Of a stretch of DNA of 43,720 bases, positions 7,480-15,463 are shown one piece after another. This DNA comes from an uncultured Opitutia bacterium (lineage in GTDB: Bacteria > Verrucomicrobiota > Verrucomicrobiia > Opitutales > Opitutaceae). Every line of letters begins with the position of its first letter. The stretch's first letter is position 1. The stretch is from the NCBI GenBank assembly GCA_903830425.1, contig CAIKTR010000187.1, positions 1 through 43,720 of the forward strand. The letters are read 5' to 3'. The position numbers and the translations under genes were made by a program. The notes beneath the pieces are model-generated. The model had not been told where the DNA came from and did not search any database. It saw only the letters and a list, made by a program, of their open reading frames with translations.

Positions 7480-8627
7480 TTTTTTTTTTCGCCGTCGGCG
7501 CCGGCGGCCGGGGATTCGTCGGCGAGCGCCGCGAGTTCCTTGATCAGGCTGTCGATCGCCCGGGCCCGGCTGGCCTCGACCGCCTTCAGCAGCGTGACTT
7601 CAAAGTTGATCTTCTCCGCCAGCCCCAGCTTCACCGCGCCCTCGCCCTCGCGCAGCCCGTCCAGCAGCCGCGTGATCTGCTCCGTCGTGAGCACCGTGCC
7701 CCCCAGCGCGCCGCTGCGGCCGCCCTGCGCAATCGCGTCCAGCAGCGCCGTGCGCACCTGGGCCTGCAGGTCCGACAGCAGCCGCACCAGGTCGCGGCCG
7801 CTGGCATCACACTCGTCCACGATCGCCACGATCTGCCGGTGGTCGCCGGCCGCCAGCGCCGCCGCCAGCGCCGCGATCTTGTCGGCCGCCGCCAGCCCGT
7901 ACACGTCCAGCACGTCGGGCTCCGAGATCTCGCCGCCGCAGAACGAAATCATCTGGTCGAGGATCGACTGCGCGTCCCGCATGCCGCCGTCCGCCAGCCG
8001 CGCGATGCAGGCCAGCGCCGCGTCGGTGACCGTGATCTGCTCCGCCCGCGCGATCCGCTGCAGCCGCTCCACGATCAGCGCCGGCGGGATGGGCCGGAGG
8101 TCGAAGCGCTGGCAGCGCGAGACGATCGTCGGCAGCACCTTCTGCGGGTCGGTCGTCGCAAAGACAAATTTCACGTGCGCCGGCGGCTCCTCCAGCGTCT
8201 TGAGCAGCGCGTTGAACGCCTGCACCGAGAGCATGTGCACCTCGTCGATGATGTAGACCTTGAACTTCCCCTGCGCCGGCGCGTAGCGGACCGTGTCGCG
8301 GAGGTCGCGGACCTGGTCGACGCCGTTGTTCGACGCGCCGTCGATCTCGACCACGTCCAGGTGCGTGCCGTCGGCGATCGCCTGGCAGGCGGGATCGTCC
8401 ACGTCGAAGTCCGCCCGCGGGCCGCCGGTGCAGTTCAGGGCCTTGGCAAAGAGCCGGGCGAGCGAGGTCTTGCCCGTGCCGCGCGGCCCCACGAACAGGT
8501 AGGCGTGGGCGATCCGCCCCCGGGTGATCGCGTTTTTCAGCGTGCGCACGACGTGATCCTGGCCGACGACGTCGTCAAACGTCTGCGACCGCCACTTGCG
8601 CGCGATGACTTGGTAACCCTTGGACAC
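7473..8627 (-). CDS. dnaX: DNA polymerase III subunit gamma/tau (short form in frame 0)
   Basis: 384 residues from GTG at 8625-8627 ([20 protein letters not shown]), the usual DnaX N-terminus; longer in-frame starts run into the SRP RNA gene. AAA+ clamp-loader ATPase: Walker [21 protein letters not shown] (about residue 43), a shortened zinc-module region ([18 protein letters not shown], with fewer Cys than the usual four), Walker [11 protein letters not shown], sensor 1 FVFATTD, the SRC arginine finger region ([13 protein letters not shown]) and sensor 2 [13 protein letters not shown]. Domain III follows to about residue 370. Frame 0 ends GEKKKD-stop immediately after ten A residues, a gamma-sized product; the -1 frame continues (see 7075-7479). 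Upstream lies the SRP RNA, as in Bacillus where scr neighbours dnaX. Confidence 0.95.
   Translation of the reverse strand: MSKGYQVIARKWRSQTFDDVVGQDHVVRTLKNAITRGRIAHAYLFVGPRGTGKTSLARLFAKALNCTGGPRADFDVDDPACQAIADGTHLDVVEIDGASNNGVDQVRDLRDTVRYAPAQGKFKVYIIDEVHMLSVQAFNALLKTLEEPPAHVKFVFATTDPQKVLPTIVSRCQRFDLRPIPPALIVERLQRIARAEQITVTDAALACIARLADGGMRDAQSILDQMISFCGGEISEPDVLDVYGLAAADKIAALAAALAAGDHRQIVAIVDECDASGRDLVRLLSDLQAQVRTALLDAIAQGGRSGALGGTVLTTEQITRLLDGLREGEGAVKLGLAEKINFEVTLLKAVEASRARAIDSLIKELAALADESPAAGADGEKKKD
7479..7490 (-). other. Slippery A10 site in dnaX (frameshift or transcriptional slippage)
   Basis: Minus strand reads GAAAAAAAAAAGG, with ten A at 7489-7480, six bases before the frame-0 TGA (7475-7473). 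It contains A AAA AAG, the known dnaX slip heptamer. A one-base backward slip, or one extra A in the mRNA, opens 134 further codons. No Shine-Dalgarno-like stimulator is seen just upstream; a possible short GC stem (CCGGC with GCCGG) lies downstream. Confidence 0.75.
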
Positions 8628-8751
8628 TGGGGCCAAGACCAAATCCGAAATCCCAAAGCGCAAATCAAAACTGACCGGCCCGCCTCCCGGGCCCGGCGGC
8701 CGCGGGCGGCGCCGGAGGGCGCCCGCGCATCCGGCGGCCGGCCGGCGCGAT

Positions 8752-8860
8752 AAAAAAAGGTGGCCAGGCACTCCACGGCACTGGGAGGACGTCGTTACCG
8801 TTGCTGCCTTCCGGCCCTGGCGGAGTTCACGCGCCTGCCCATGCATGGCACCTGGCCGGT
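8752..8860 (-). ncRNA. ffs: Bacterial small signal recognition particle RNA (4.5S type)
   Basis: The minus strand carries the SRP domain IV core CCAGGGCCGGAAGGCAGCAA at 8820-8801, including the GGAA tetraloop and the asymmetric loop recognised by Ffh. Flanks pair as a long hairpin: GGCCAGG at 8857-8851 with CCTGGCC at 8768-8762. The stem is followed by seven T (8758-8752), a terminator. The 5' end is estimated from pairing, good to a few bases. The RNA, with Ffh and FtsY, targets nascent membrane proteins. It sits just upstream of dnaX on the same strand. Confidence 0.9.
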
Positions 8861-8901
8861 GCGGACCATGCCCCGCTTCCCCGGCCGCGCAACACCTTAT
8901 T

Positions 8902-9345
8902 TCAGCGCGGCGGCGGCGGCAGAACGTCCGGCGGGCGGCTGTCCCGCGGACGGCGCCCGCGCTCCCCGGCGAAACCCTTCATCCGCTCGCGCTGCTCGAC
9001 GAGCAGGCGGTCAAACCGGACCTTCTGCTCCGGCGTCAGCTGGGCGGCGATCTCGCCCTGCAGGCGGTCGATGATCGCGCGGGAGCCGAGCAGCGTGGTG
9101 CGCCGGAGCTGGCGCAATTCCTCGGCCGCCGTGGCGACCAGCGGCTGGATCTTCTCCTGCTGCGCCGGCGTGAGGTCCAGCCGGGCCGCGTAGCGCCGCA
9201 GCAGCTGGGGGCCAAACTGCTCGGGCGAGCCCAGCGCCGGCGGCCGGAAGTGCCGGAGGACCCGCAGCGTGCCCAGCCCGCCCACCACGAGGCCGGCGAC
9301 AAAAATGCCGAGGAAGGCGAGCAGGACTTTCCAGGTCTTGTCCAT
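8902..9345 (-). CDS. Spy/CpxP-like periplasmic protein with membrane anchor
   Basis: 147 residues from ATG at 9343-9345. N-terminal hydrophobic segment ([20 protein letters not shown], about residues 5-24) acts as a signal anchor. The rest is helical with two LTxxQ-type motifs, [15 protein letters not shown] and [15 protein letters not shown], the hallmark of the Spy/CpxP/ZraP/CnrR family of envelope-stress and metal-sensing proteins. The end is basic and Pro-rich. It is the last gene of a three-gene unit with an ECF sigma factor and a small membrane protein, with only two bases between its start and the preceding stop. An envelope-stress sensor or chaperone role controlled by that sigma factor is inferred. 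Confidence 0.8.
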   Translation of the reverse strand: MDKTWKVLLAFLGIFVAGLVVGGLGTLRVLRHFRPPALGSPEQFGPQLLRRYAARLDLTPAQQEKIQPLVATAAEELRQLRRTTLLGSRAIIDRLQGEIAAQLTPEQKVRFDRLLVEQRERMKGFAGERGRRPRDSRPPDVLPPPPR

Positions 9346-9347
9346 GG

Positions 9348-9641
9348 TCAGGTGGCCAGTTCGATGAGTTCGGCCACCGGGTCGTCCACGCTCGCCGCCT
9401 CGTTCTGCCAGGCGCTCACGAGGGTGGCGTAGTTGCCCGCCAGGCTCCCGACGGCCAGCAGGCCGGCCAGGGCCAGGGCCCGCAGCGACCAGCACTCCAG
9501 CAGCGAGGCGGGCGGCGGCTCGGCGGCCAGCGCCTGCGCGGCCACCCGCGTGGCAAAGCCCGCGGGGGCGTCGGCCGCGCCGGGGGCGGCGCGGCGGGCG
9601 GCGCCGGTGAGGCGCGACCAGGGTTGGGGCGAAGGGGTCAT
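9348..9641 (-). CDS. Small single-pass membrane protein, candidate anti-sigma factor
   Basis: 97 residues from ATG at 9639-9641, overlapping the sigma factor stop by ATGA. The N-terminal half is soluble and includes WSRLTGAARRAA and PAGFATRVAAQALA; a single transmembrane segment (about residues 52-72, LRALALAGLLAVGSLAGNYA) follows, and the short C-terminus is acidic (DDPVAELIEL). No recognised domain. The position between an ECF sigma gene and a Spy-like gene, with overlapping ends, suggests an anti-sigma or regulatory membrane subunit holding the sigma factor at the membrane. This is inference from context; no zinc-binding HxxxCxxC motif is present. Confidence 0.65.
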   Translation of the reverse strand: MTPSPQPWSRLTGAARRAAPGAADAPAGFATRVAAQALAAEPPPASLLECWSLRALALAGLLAVGSLAGNYATLVSAWQNEAASVDDPVAELIELAT

Positions 9642-10228
9642 GGACGCTCCTGTTGTTCTAGTTCCCGGAAGAGCTTCTGCAACTTCCGTCTTGCCCGGAA
9701 GGCGCGCACCTTCACCAGCGACTGGCTCCAGCCCGTCAGCGCCGCGATCTCGGCCGTCGTCTTCTGCTCCAGGTCGAGCAGCTGGATCACCAGGCGGTCG
9801 TCGGGCTTGAGCTGGTCGAGCAGCTTGTGCACCAGCTCGTGCGCCGCCAGCGCGTCGCCCGCCGCCACGTCGCGCTCGTCCGTCAGCACCGCCTCCAGCA
9901 CGTCGCACTCGTTCGCGGAGAGGTCCGCCCAGCGGAACTCCGGCCGGCGCTGCTGCGCCCGCAGCTGGTCGATGCAGGTCGTCACCGCAATCCGCGACAC
10001 CCAGTGCGCGAAGGGCACGACCCCCTGGTACTGTTCCAGTCGGTGAAACATTTTCAGAAAGATGTCCTGGGCCAGGTCCTCCTCGGCCACCCGCCGGGGG
10101 AGGTGCGCCCGGATGATCCGGGCGACGAGGGGGTAGAGGTGATCGACCAGGGCGCGCGCCGCCGCTTGGTCGCGCTGGCGAACACGGGCGAGGCAGCCGA
10201 CCAGATCGAACGACTCGTCTTCAGGCAT
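9638..10228 (-). CDS. ECF-family RNA polymerase sigma factor
   Basis: 196 residues from ATG at 10226-10228 (MPEDESFDLVGCLARVRQRD). Region 2 covers about residues 20-95: DHLYPLVARIIRAHL, EEDLAQDIFLKMFHRLEQY and the DNA-melting part FAHWVSRIAVTTCIDQLR. Region 4 covers about residues 135-190: LKPDDRLVIQLLDLEQ, TTAEIAALTGWSQSLVKVRA and FRARRKLQKLF, a helix-turn-helix. Regions 1 and 3 are absent, as in ECF sigmas. It heads a unit with a candidate anti-sigma and a Spy-like protein, which suggests an envelope or metal stress regulon. The 280 bases upstream, shared with leuA in the other direction, show no motif that could be named with confidence. Confidence 0.93.
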   Translation of the reverse strand: MPEDESFDLVGCLARVRQRDQAAARALVDHLYPLVARIIRAHLPRRVAEEDLAQDIFLKMFHRLEQYQGVVPFAHWVSRIAVTTCIDQLRAQQRRPEFRWADLSANECDVLEAVLTDERDVAAGDALAAHELVHKLLDQLKPDDRLVIQLLDLEQKTTAEIAALTGWSQSLVKVRAFRARRKLQKLFRELEQQERP

Positions 10229-10508
10229 GGGAAAATTTGGACCAACCCGGGCACAACACGCAAGACGCGCCGCCGCCCGCCCGGTTACACCCGCGCCCCG
10301 CCGGGCTCCTTGACAGCCCCCGGAGCCGCTCCCTTACTTCCCCCCGCTGCCATGCGTTTCCTGTCTCCGGCCCTCCGACTTACCTCGGCGCACGATCTCC
10401 GAATCGCCGCCTAGCGGCCGGTCGTGCGTTGTCGGGTTGGTTTTCCGCCGTCTCCGGGATGGCGTCGCCGGTTTTTCCCCTTCATCCTTTTCCGCCTGAT
10501 TCGCTGCC

Positions 10509-12173
10509 ATGCAACCTGCTCCCATTTCCAAATACCGCCCGTTCCCGCCCGTCGACCTGCCCCACCGCCAGTGGCCCGGCCGCACCCTCCGCCAGGCCCC
10601 CCGCTGGTGCTCCGTCGACCTCCGCGACGGCAACCAGGCCCTCGCCCAGCCCATGAGCGTCGAGGAGAAGCTCGAGTACTTCGACCTGCTGGTGAAGATC
10701 GGCTTCCAGGAGATCGAGATCGGCTTCCCCTCCGCCTCCCAGACCGAGTTCGATTTCTGCCGCCGGCTCATCACCGAGCAGCGCATCCCCGCCGCGGTCG
10801 CCATCCAGGTCCTCTGCCCGTGCCGCGCGGACCTCATCGGCCGCTCGCTCGAGGCCCTGCGCGGCGCGGACCGCGTCATCTTCCACCTCTATAACTCGAC
10901 CTCGCCCAAGCAGCGCGAATACGTGTTCCACGCCACCCCGGCCGACACCGTCCGCCTCGCCACCGAGGGCGTCGCCAGCCTCAAGGCCCAGATGGCCCCG
11001 CTCGTCGCCGCCGGCACCCGCCTGCAGCTGGAGTATTCCCCCGAGAGCTTCACCAGCACCGAGCTCAGCTTCGCCCTCGAGATCTGCGAGGCCGTCACCG
11101 ACACCTGGGGCCCCACCCCCGCCCACCCGATCATCCTCAACCTGCCCGCCACCGTCGAGTACGCCACCCCCAACATCCACGCCGACCAGATCGAGTGGAT
11201 GTGCACGCACCTGACCCGCCGCGACTGCACCCTCATCTCCCTCCACACCCACAACGACCGCGGCACCGGCATCGCCGCCACCGAGCTCGGGCTCCTCGCC
11301 GGCGCCGACCGCGTCGAGGGCACCCTCTTCGGCAACGGCGAGCGCACCGGCAACCTCGACCTCGTCACCCTCGGCCTCAACCTCTACACCCACGGCATCC
11401 ACCCCGGCCTCGACTTCAGCGACCTCAACGGGATCCGCGAGGTCTACGAGCGCTGCACCAAGCTCGAGGTCCCCGCCCGCGCCCCCTACGCCGGGGAACT
11501 CGTCTTCACCGCCTTCAGCGGCTCGCACCAGGACGCGATCAAGAAGTCCTGGCCCCACCAGCGGCCGGACCGCCCGTGGGACGTCCTCTACATCCCGATC
11601 GACCCCGCCGACCTCGGCCGCAGCTACCAGGCCATCATCCGCATCAACAGCCAGTCCGGCAAGGGCGGCGTCGCCTACGTGCTCGAGCACTCCTTCGGCT
11701 ACACGCTGCCCAAGCTCATGCACAAGGAGATCGGCCGCATCATCAACGACCTCGCCGACGCCACCGGCCGCGAGCTCACCGCCGCGGAGATCCACGCCGC
11801 CTTCCAGGCCGAATACCTCGCGCGCACCGCCCCCGTCGTGCTCGTCTCGTGCAAGACCACCGAGCACGACAGCAGCGTGCACTGCGAGGCCGAGCTCACG
11901 CTCCACGGCCAGCCCCACCGGCTCACCGCCGAGGGCAACGGCCCGATCGACGCCTTCGTCCGCGCCCTCGGCGCCACCCCCCTCCCGAAGTTCGAGGTCC
12001 TCAGCTACGCCGAGCACTCCCTCGGCAAGGGCGCCGAGGCCCGCGCCGTGTCCTACATCCAGATCAAGACCGAGCGCGGCCTCGGCCTGTTCGGCGCCGG
12101 CATCGACACCAACATCGAGCTCGCCACCATCAAGGCCGTCGTCAGCGCCCTCAACCGCGCCCTCGCCCGGTAA
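10509..12173 (+). CDS. leuA: 2-isopropylmalate synthase
   Basis: 554 residues from ATG at 10509. First committed step of leucine synthesis: 2-oxoisovalerate plus acetyl-CoA. The TIM-barrel catalytic domain shows SVDLRDGNQALAQPM (about residue 35), EIEIGFPSASQTEFDF, the metal-binding HTHNDRGTG (about 247) and GNGERTGNLDLVTLGLNL (about 275). The C-terminal part (about residues 430-554) resembles the LeuA dimer/leucine-feedback domain (AELTLHGQPHRLTAEGNGPI, ALGATPLPKFEVLSYAEH). N-terminal YRPFPPVDLPHRQWPG and the overall length match the longer type-2 LeuA of actinobacteria and yeast. No leuBCD nearby, and no T-box or leader peptide was recognised upstream. Confidence 0.95.
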   Translation: MQPAPISKYRPFPPVDLPHRQWPGRTLRQAPRWCSVDLRDGNQALAQPMSVEEKLEYFDLLVKIGFQEIEIGFPSASQTEFDFCRRLITEQRIPAAVAIQVLCPCRADLIGRSLEALRGADRVIFHLYNSTSPKQREYVFHATPADTVRLATEGVASLKAQMAPLVAAGTRLQLEYSPESFTSTELSFALEICEAVTDTWGPTPAHPIILNLPATVEYATPNIHADQIEWMCTHLTRRDCTLISLHTHNDRGTGIAATELGLLAGADRVEGTLFGNGERTGNLDLVTLGLNLYTHGIHPGLDFSDLNGIREVYERCTKLEVPARAPYAGELVFTAFSGSHQDAIKKSWPHQRPDRPWDVLYIPIDPADLGRSYQAIIRINSQSGKGGVAYVLEHSFGYTLPKLMHKEIGRIINDLADATGRELTAAEIHAAFQAEYLARTAPVVLVSCKTTEHDSSVHCEAELTLHGQPHRLTAEGNGPIDAFVRALGATPLPKFEVLSYAEHSLGKGAEARAVSYIQIKTERGLGLFGAGIDTNIELATIKAVVSALNRALAR

Positions 12174-12191
12174 CCCCGGCCCGCCCGCCTC

Positions 12192-13310
12192 ATGCCCAGC
12201 CCCCCCGCGCGGCCGCCGCTCACCGGCGAGACCCTCGACTCGCTCACCGCCCGCCTCCAGGCCCAGGGCGAGCCGGCCTTCCGCGCCCGCCAGATCCTCG
12301 AGTGGGTCTACAAGCGCCGCGTCACCTCCTGGGACGGGATGACCAACCTCTCCAAGCCGCTCCGCGCCTGGCTCGCCGACACGTTCGACCTCCTGCCCGC
12401 CACCCTCGTGCTCAACCGGCACTCGGAGGACGTCACCGACAAGCTCCTCCTCGAGCTGCGCGACCGCTCCCTGATCGAGACCGTCATCATCCGCGCCCCC
12501 CAGGACGGCGTCGGCCTCGACCACTCGCGCAAGACCATCTGCATCTCCACCCAGGTCGGCTGCGCCATGGGCTGCGTGTTCTGCGCCAGCGGCCTCGCCG
12601 GCCTCAAGCGCAACCTGTCCGCCGGCGAGATCGTCGCCCAGCTGCTCCTCGTCTGCCACAGCGAGGACGCCCGCACGCCCCGGGCCCGCCTGGAGCTGGC
12701 CTCGTTCGACAACCTCGTCGTCATGGGCATGGGCGAGCCGCTCGCCAACTACGACGCGCTCATCCTCGCCCTCACCATCCTCAACGCCGAGTGGGGCCTC
12801 GGCTTCGGCGCCCGCCGCATCACCATCTCCACCAGCGGCCTCGTGCCCAAGATCCTCCAGCTCGCCGAGGAGCCCCTCGCCTTCCGCCTCGCGATCTCGC
12901 TGCACGGCGCCACCGACGCCGTGCGCGAGCAGATCATGCCCATCAACCGGGCCTACCCCCTCGCCAAGCTGCTGCCGGCCGTCCGCGCCTTCTCCGCCAC
13001 CCACGGCCGCATGGTCACGCTCGAGTTCATCCTGATCGCGGACGTGAACGACTCCCTCGAGCAGGCCAAGCTGCTGCGCGCCATCGCCCTCGACCTGCAC
13101 GCGCACGTCAACCTCATCCCCTACAACACCGTCGAGGGCCTGCCGTGGCAGCGCCCGTCGATCACCCGCCAGGAGCGCTTCGCCGACGTCCTGCGCGCGG
13201 CCCGCATTTCCGTGACGCTCCGCCGCGAAAAGGGGCACGACATCAACGCCGCCTGCGGCCAGCTCCGCCTCCAGACCGAAACCGCGCGCGCCGCCGCCAC
13301 CCCCGCCTAG
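12192..13310 (+). CDS. rlmN: Dual-specificity 23S rRNA/tRNA adenosine-C2 methyltransferase RlmN
   Basis: 372 residues from ATG at 12192, 18 bases after leuA. Radical SAM enzyme that methylates C2 of A2503 in 23S rRNA and A37 in some tRNAs. The iron-sulfur cluster motif is CAMGCVFC (about residue 125), preceded by KTICISTQVG; SAM-binding VVMGMGEPLANYDA follows, then ITISTSGLVPKILQLAE and AISLHGATDAVREQIMPINR. The second catalytic cysteine is in INAACGQLR near the C-terminus (about residue 355). Length is normal for the family. It may be co-transcribed with leuA because of the short gap. Confidence 0.96.
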   Translation: MPSPPARPPLTGETLDSLTARLQAQGEPAFRARQILEWVYKRRVTSWDGMTNLSKPLRAWLADTFDLLPATLVLNRHSEDVTDKLLLELRDRSLIETVIIRAPQDGVGLDHSRKTICISTQVGCAMGCVFCASGLAGLKRNLSAGEIVAQLLLVCHSEDARTPRARLELASFDNLVVMGMGEPLANYDALILALTILNAEWGLGFGARRITISTSGLVPKILQLAEEPLAFRLAISLHGATDAVREQIMPINRAYPLAKLLPAVRAFSATHGRMVTLEFILIADVNDSLEQAKLLRAIALDLHAHVNLIPYNTVEGLPWQRPSITRQERFADVLRAARISVTLRREKGHDINAACGQLRLQTETARAAATPA

Positions 13311-13347
13311 CCCGGGCACGGAGCTCTCCGTCCGCCGCGGCCCCGCG

Positions 13348-13722
13348 TCACCCGCCGGCGAACACCGGCCGGAATCCCGCCTCTGCCAAAATCTTCGCGA
13401 CCGGCTCGCGCTTGTCGCCCTGCAGCTCGATCTGTCCGTCCTTCACCGTCCCGCCGCAGCCGCACGCGGCGCGCATTTTCTTCGCCAGCTGCTCCTTCTC
13501 CGGCAGGCCGATCCCCGTGAACCCCGTGACCACGGTCACCGTCTTCCCCCCGCGGTTGCCGGTCTCGCGCCGGATGTCCACCCGCCCGCGCGACCCGCTC
13601 GCGGCCACCCGGACCGGGCCGGCCGCCGCCCCCCGGACCGCCGCGCCGCCCGCCAGCGCGGCAAAGGGGTTCTGCCCCAGCCCGCGGCCGCCATCCGTGG
13701 GAATCTTGCCGTCCGCCGCCAT
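13348..13722 (-). CDS. SUI1/eIF1-family translation factor (YciH-like)
   Basis: 124 residues from ATG at 13720-13722. Residues about 50-124 form the SUI1 fold: VDIRRETGNRGGKTVTVVTG, FTGIGLPEKEQLAKKMRAAC, then GCGGTVKDGQIELQGDKRE and VAKILAEAGFRPVFAGG. The CGCGGTVKDG element is the family's conserved loop. The N-terminal 45 residues are Gly/Ala-rich and probably disordered. Bacterial members (YciH) are thought to influence start-site selection on the ribosome; role here by homology only. It starts two bases after the stop of a small unknown gene on the same strand, so the two are likely co-expressed. Confidence 0.9.
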   Translation of the reverse strand: MAADGKIPTDGGRGLGQNPFAALAGGAAVRGAAAGPVRVAASGSRGRVDIRRETGNRGGKTVTVVTGFTGIGLPEKEQLAKKMRAACGCGGTVKDGQIELQGDKREPVAKILAEAGFRPVFAGG

Positions 13723-13724
13723 GC

Positions 13725-13973
13725 TTAGCCCGGCGTCGGCCGGCCCCCGGGGGACGCCGCCGGACTGCCCGGATCACCCCCCAGCAGTTGCAGCGCCTTC
13801 GGGTAGCTGCGCTTCTCGAGAAAATGCTCCAGCTGCGGCGACAGCGTGCCGTCCGCCTGACCGCGCGCCAGCCAGCCGTCCAGCCGCTCCATCTCCGCCA
13901 GGATGCACGCGCCGTCCGCCCGCCGAATGGCGGCCAGGAGGGCAATCAGGGAGGCTTTGATTTGGGTTTCCAT
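13725..13973 (-). CDS. Small helical protein of unknown function upstream of the SUI1 gene
   Basis: 82 residues from ATG at 13971-13973 (METQIKASLIALLAAIRRAD). No recognised domain. About residues 1-65 look alpha-helical with heptad-like hydrophobics (IKASLIALLAAIRRA, ACILAEMERLDGWLARG, SPQLEHFLEKRSYPKALQLL), then a Pro/Gly-rich tail. No signal peptide or membrane segment. Its stop is two bases from the SUI1-like start, which together with intact codon structure supports a real gene. Function unknown. Confidence 0.7.
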   Translation of the reverse strand: METQIKASLIALLAAIRRADGACILAEMERLDGWLARGQADGTLSPQLEHFLEKRSYPKALQLLGGDPGSPAASPGGRPTPG

Positions 13974-14049
13974 GGTCGGGGGAGGGCGTCGGCCGATTCG
14001 CTGTTAGCCACCTGGCGACCGATTGCAATCCCCGCCTGCCGCGCCCGCC

Positions 14050-14880
14050 CTACTGGCCCGCCCGCGCCGCCCGGGCCGCCGCCTGGCGCTCCTGCCAGGG
14101 AAACCGGCGGGGCGTGGCTCGCGGGCGCTCGAACTGCGTTCCCACCGCGATGTAGGCGCGGCGATAGTCGTCCGACTGGTTCGCCGGCGTGAAATGCAGC
14201 GTGCGCTCCAGGTGCACCGTCGCGCCCCCGGCCGGCAACTCGCAGGCCACCGCCGCCCCGAAATCATACGTCCCCGGCACCACCTCCAGGCCCGGCGTCA
14301 GCGGCTGGTTGCCGATGGGCTGGTGCGGGATGACTTCGAGCCCGTGCGAGCCGGGCACGAAATACATGCAGCCGTTCAGTTTCGTCGCCGGCTGCAGCGG
14401 CACCCAGATGCTCAGGCCCCGGTACTCCTTCGCCGGGTCCCAGTAGGCCTCGTCCTGGTGCCACGGCGTCGGCGCCGTGTTGTGCGGCGGCTTGTTGATC
14501 GCATGGTCCCCCACCATCCGCGCCTCGGGCCCCAGCAGCTGCTGCATCAGGGACTTGAGGTTCGCCACCAGCTGCGTCTCCAGCAGCGCCGGCGCATACT
14601 TCGCCGGCTGCAGGATCTGCGCGACGTTCTCGGCCCGGCCCGCCTGCTTCGTGCCGGCCAGGTCGTAGCGGTCGGCCTCGGTGCGGCCGCGCTCCTCGTT
14701 GAACAGGCGGTCATAGGCCGCCCGCACCTGGGGAATCTCCTCCCGCGGCATGACGTTTTCCAGGGCCAGGTAGCCGTGCTCGTGGAAAAATGCGACCTGT
14801 CCGGGCGCCAGTCGGAGCGTCGAGGTCAGGCGGGCGGGGGCGGCATAGTCCGGAACCGGCGGGGGAGGCGTCAGGGGCAT
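14050..14880 (-). CDS. Phytanoyl-CoA dioxygenase (PhyH)-family Fe(II)/2-oxoglutarate enzyme
   Basis: 276 residues from ATG at 14878-14880. The fold is recognised by QVAFFHEHGYLALENVMP near the start, the metal-binding PTPWHQDEAYWD (HxD, about residue 142), GLSIWVPLQPATKLNGCMYF, VPGSHGLEVIPHQ and the distal segment ATVHLERTLHFTPANQS with the third metal ligand (one of its two His) and RRAYIAVG with the 2-oxoglutarate-binding Arg. Family members hydroxylate lipids, amino acids or natural products; the substrate here cannot be inferred. Longer in-frame upstream starts overlap other genes. It stands between the small unknown gene and a lipoprotein gene, all on the minus strand. Confidence 0.9.
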   Translation of the reverse strand: MPLTPPPPVPDYAAPARLTSTLRLAPGQVAFFHEHGYLALENVMPREEIPQVRAAYDRLFNEERGRTEADRYDLAGTKQAGRAENVAQILQPAKYAPALLETQLVANLKSLMQQLLGPEARMVGDHAINKPPHNTAPTPWHQDEAYWDPAKEYRGLSIWVPLQPATKLNGCMYFVPGSHGLEVIPHQPIGNQPLTPGLEVVPGTYDFGAAVACELPAGGATVHLERTLHFTPANQSDDYRRAYIAVGTQFERPRATPRRFPWQERQAAARAARAGQ

Positions 14881-14969
14881 CGCCCGACAGCAGGACAAAA
14901 TTCCGGACAGGTCAAAACATTGCCGGCGGACCCCGGCGCTCCCGCCGCCTTCCCGCGCCCCCGCCCCGG

Positions 14970-15416
14970 CTAGCGCGTGGCGCGCTCGATCGCGCTCACC
15001 TGGCCCCCGGTGAAAACCACCCGGAGATACTCGTGCTCCCGGGGCTCCGGATCCCCCGCATACCAGGGGTGGAACGGCGCGCCGAAAAAACTGCGGCGGC
15101 CGCGGGGGAGGAACCGGCCGTCGTCCTCCTCGGCCGTGACGTAGCTCCAGATCTCGCTCACGCCCCGGGCCTCCGTCCGCGTCCAGACCCGGTCGGGCTC
15201 GCCCAGCGCGAGCCGCACCGGGGCCGGCGCAAAGCCCAGGCCGATCTGGCCCGCCTGGACCAGCTGCTGCTGCTCCGGCGTCAGCCGGGCAAACACCTCG
15301 GGCTGGTGGCGGATGCGCGTCGCCGGCGTGGCGCAGCCGGACTGGAGCAACAGGCCGCCGGCCAGGAGCAAGCCGGGGAGCAGGGTCTTCAGGATGGTCG
15401 GGAGCGGCGCGGGCAC
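14970..15416 (-). CDS. Predicted lipoprotein of unknown function
   Basis: 148 residues if GTG at 15414-15416 is the start, chosen because it places a signal peptide directly at the N-terminus (PTILKTLLPGLLLAGGLLL) ending in a lipobox LQSGC. In-frame ATGs at 15491 and 15512 would overlap the divergent HAD gene. The mature part contains LTPEQQQLVQAGQIGLGF, then APVRLALGEPDRVWTRTEA and EIWSYVTAEE. This order (helical start, conserved G-x-P-D, then a W-Y strand) resembles SmpA/BamE-like small lipoproteins but is not a firm match. Anchored to a membrane by its Cys; function unknown. Confidence 0.7.
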   Translation of the reverse strand: MPAPLPTILKTLLPGLLLAGGLLLQSGCATPATRIRHQPEVFARLTPEQQQLVQAGQIGLGFAPAPVRLALGEPDRVWTRTEARGVSEIWSYVTAEEDDGRFLPRGRRSFFGAPFHPWYAGDPEPREHEYLRVVFTGGQVSAIERATR

Positions 15417-15463
15417 CCAGACAGGCTGCACCCGTCCGCCGCCCGCGCCAATCGGAAAGAATC

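Noticed and set aside
8630-8670. Short AATCCGAAATCC-type stretch, with a similar one near 38157-38180
   Set aside because: Shared words are short and imperfect; two occurrences are not enough to call a repeat family.
10229-10508. Possible leucine leader peptide, T-box or attenuator before leuA
   Set aside because: No Leu-codon run, T-box sequence or terminator/antiterminator pair was found in the 280 bases.
10482-13319. A very long open frame on the minus strand opposite leuA and rlmN
   Set aside because: High GC with codons ending in G/C keeps antisense frames open; the protein is low-complexity Gly/Val/Glu-rich and matches nothing, while the plus-strand genes have full motifs.
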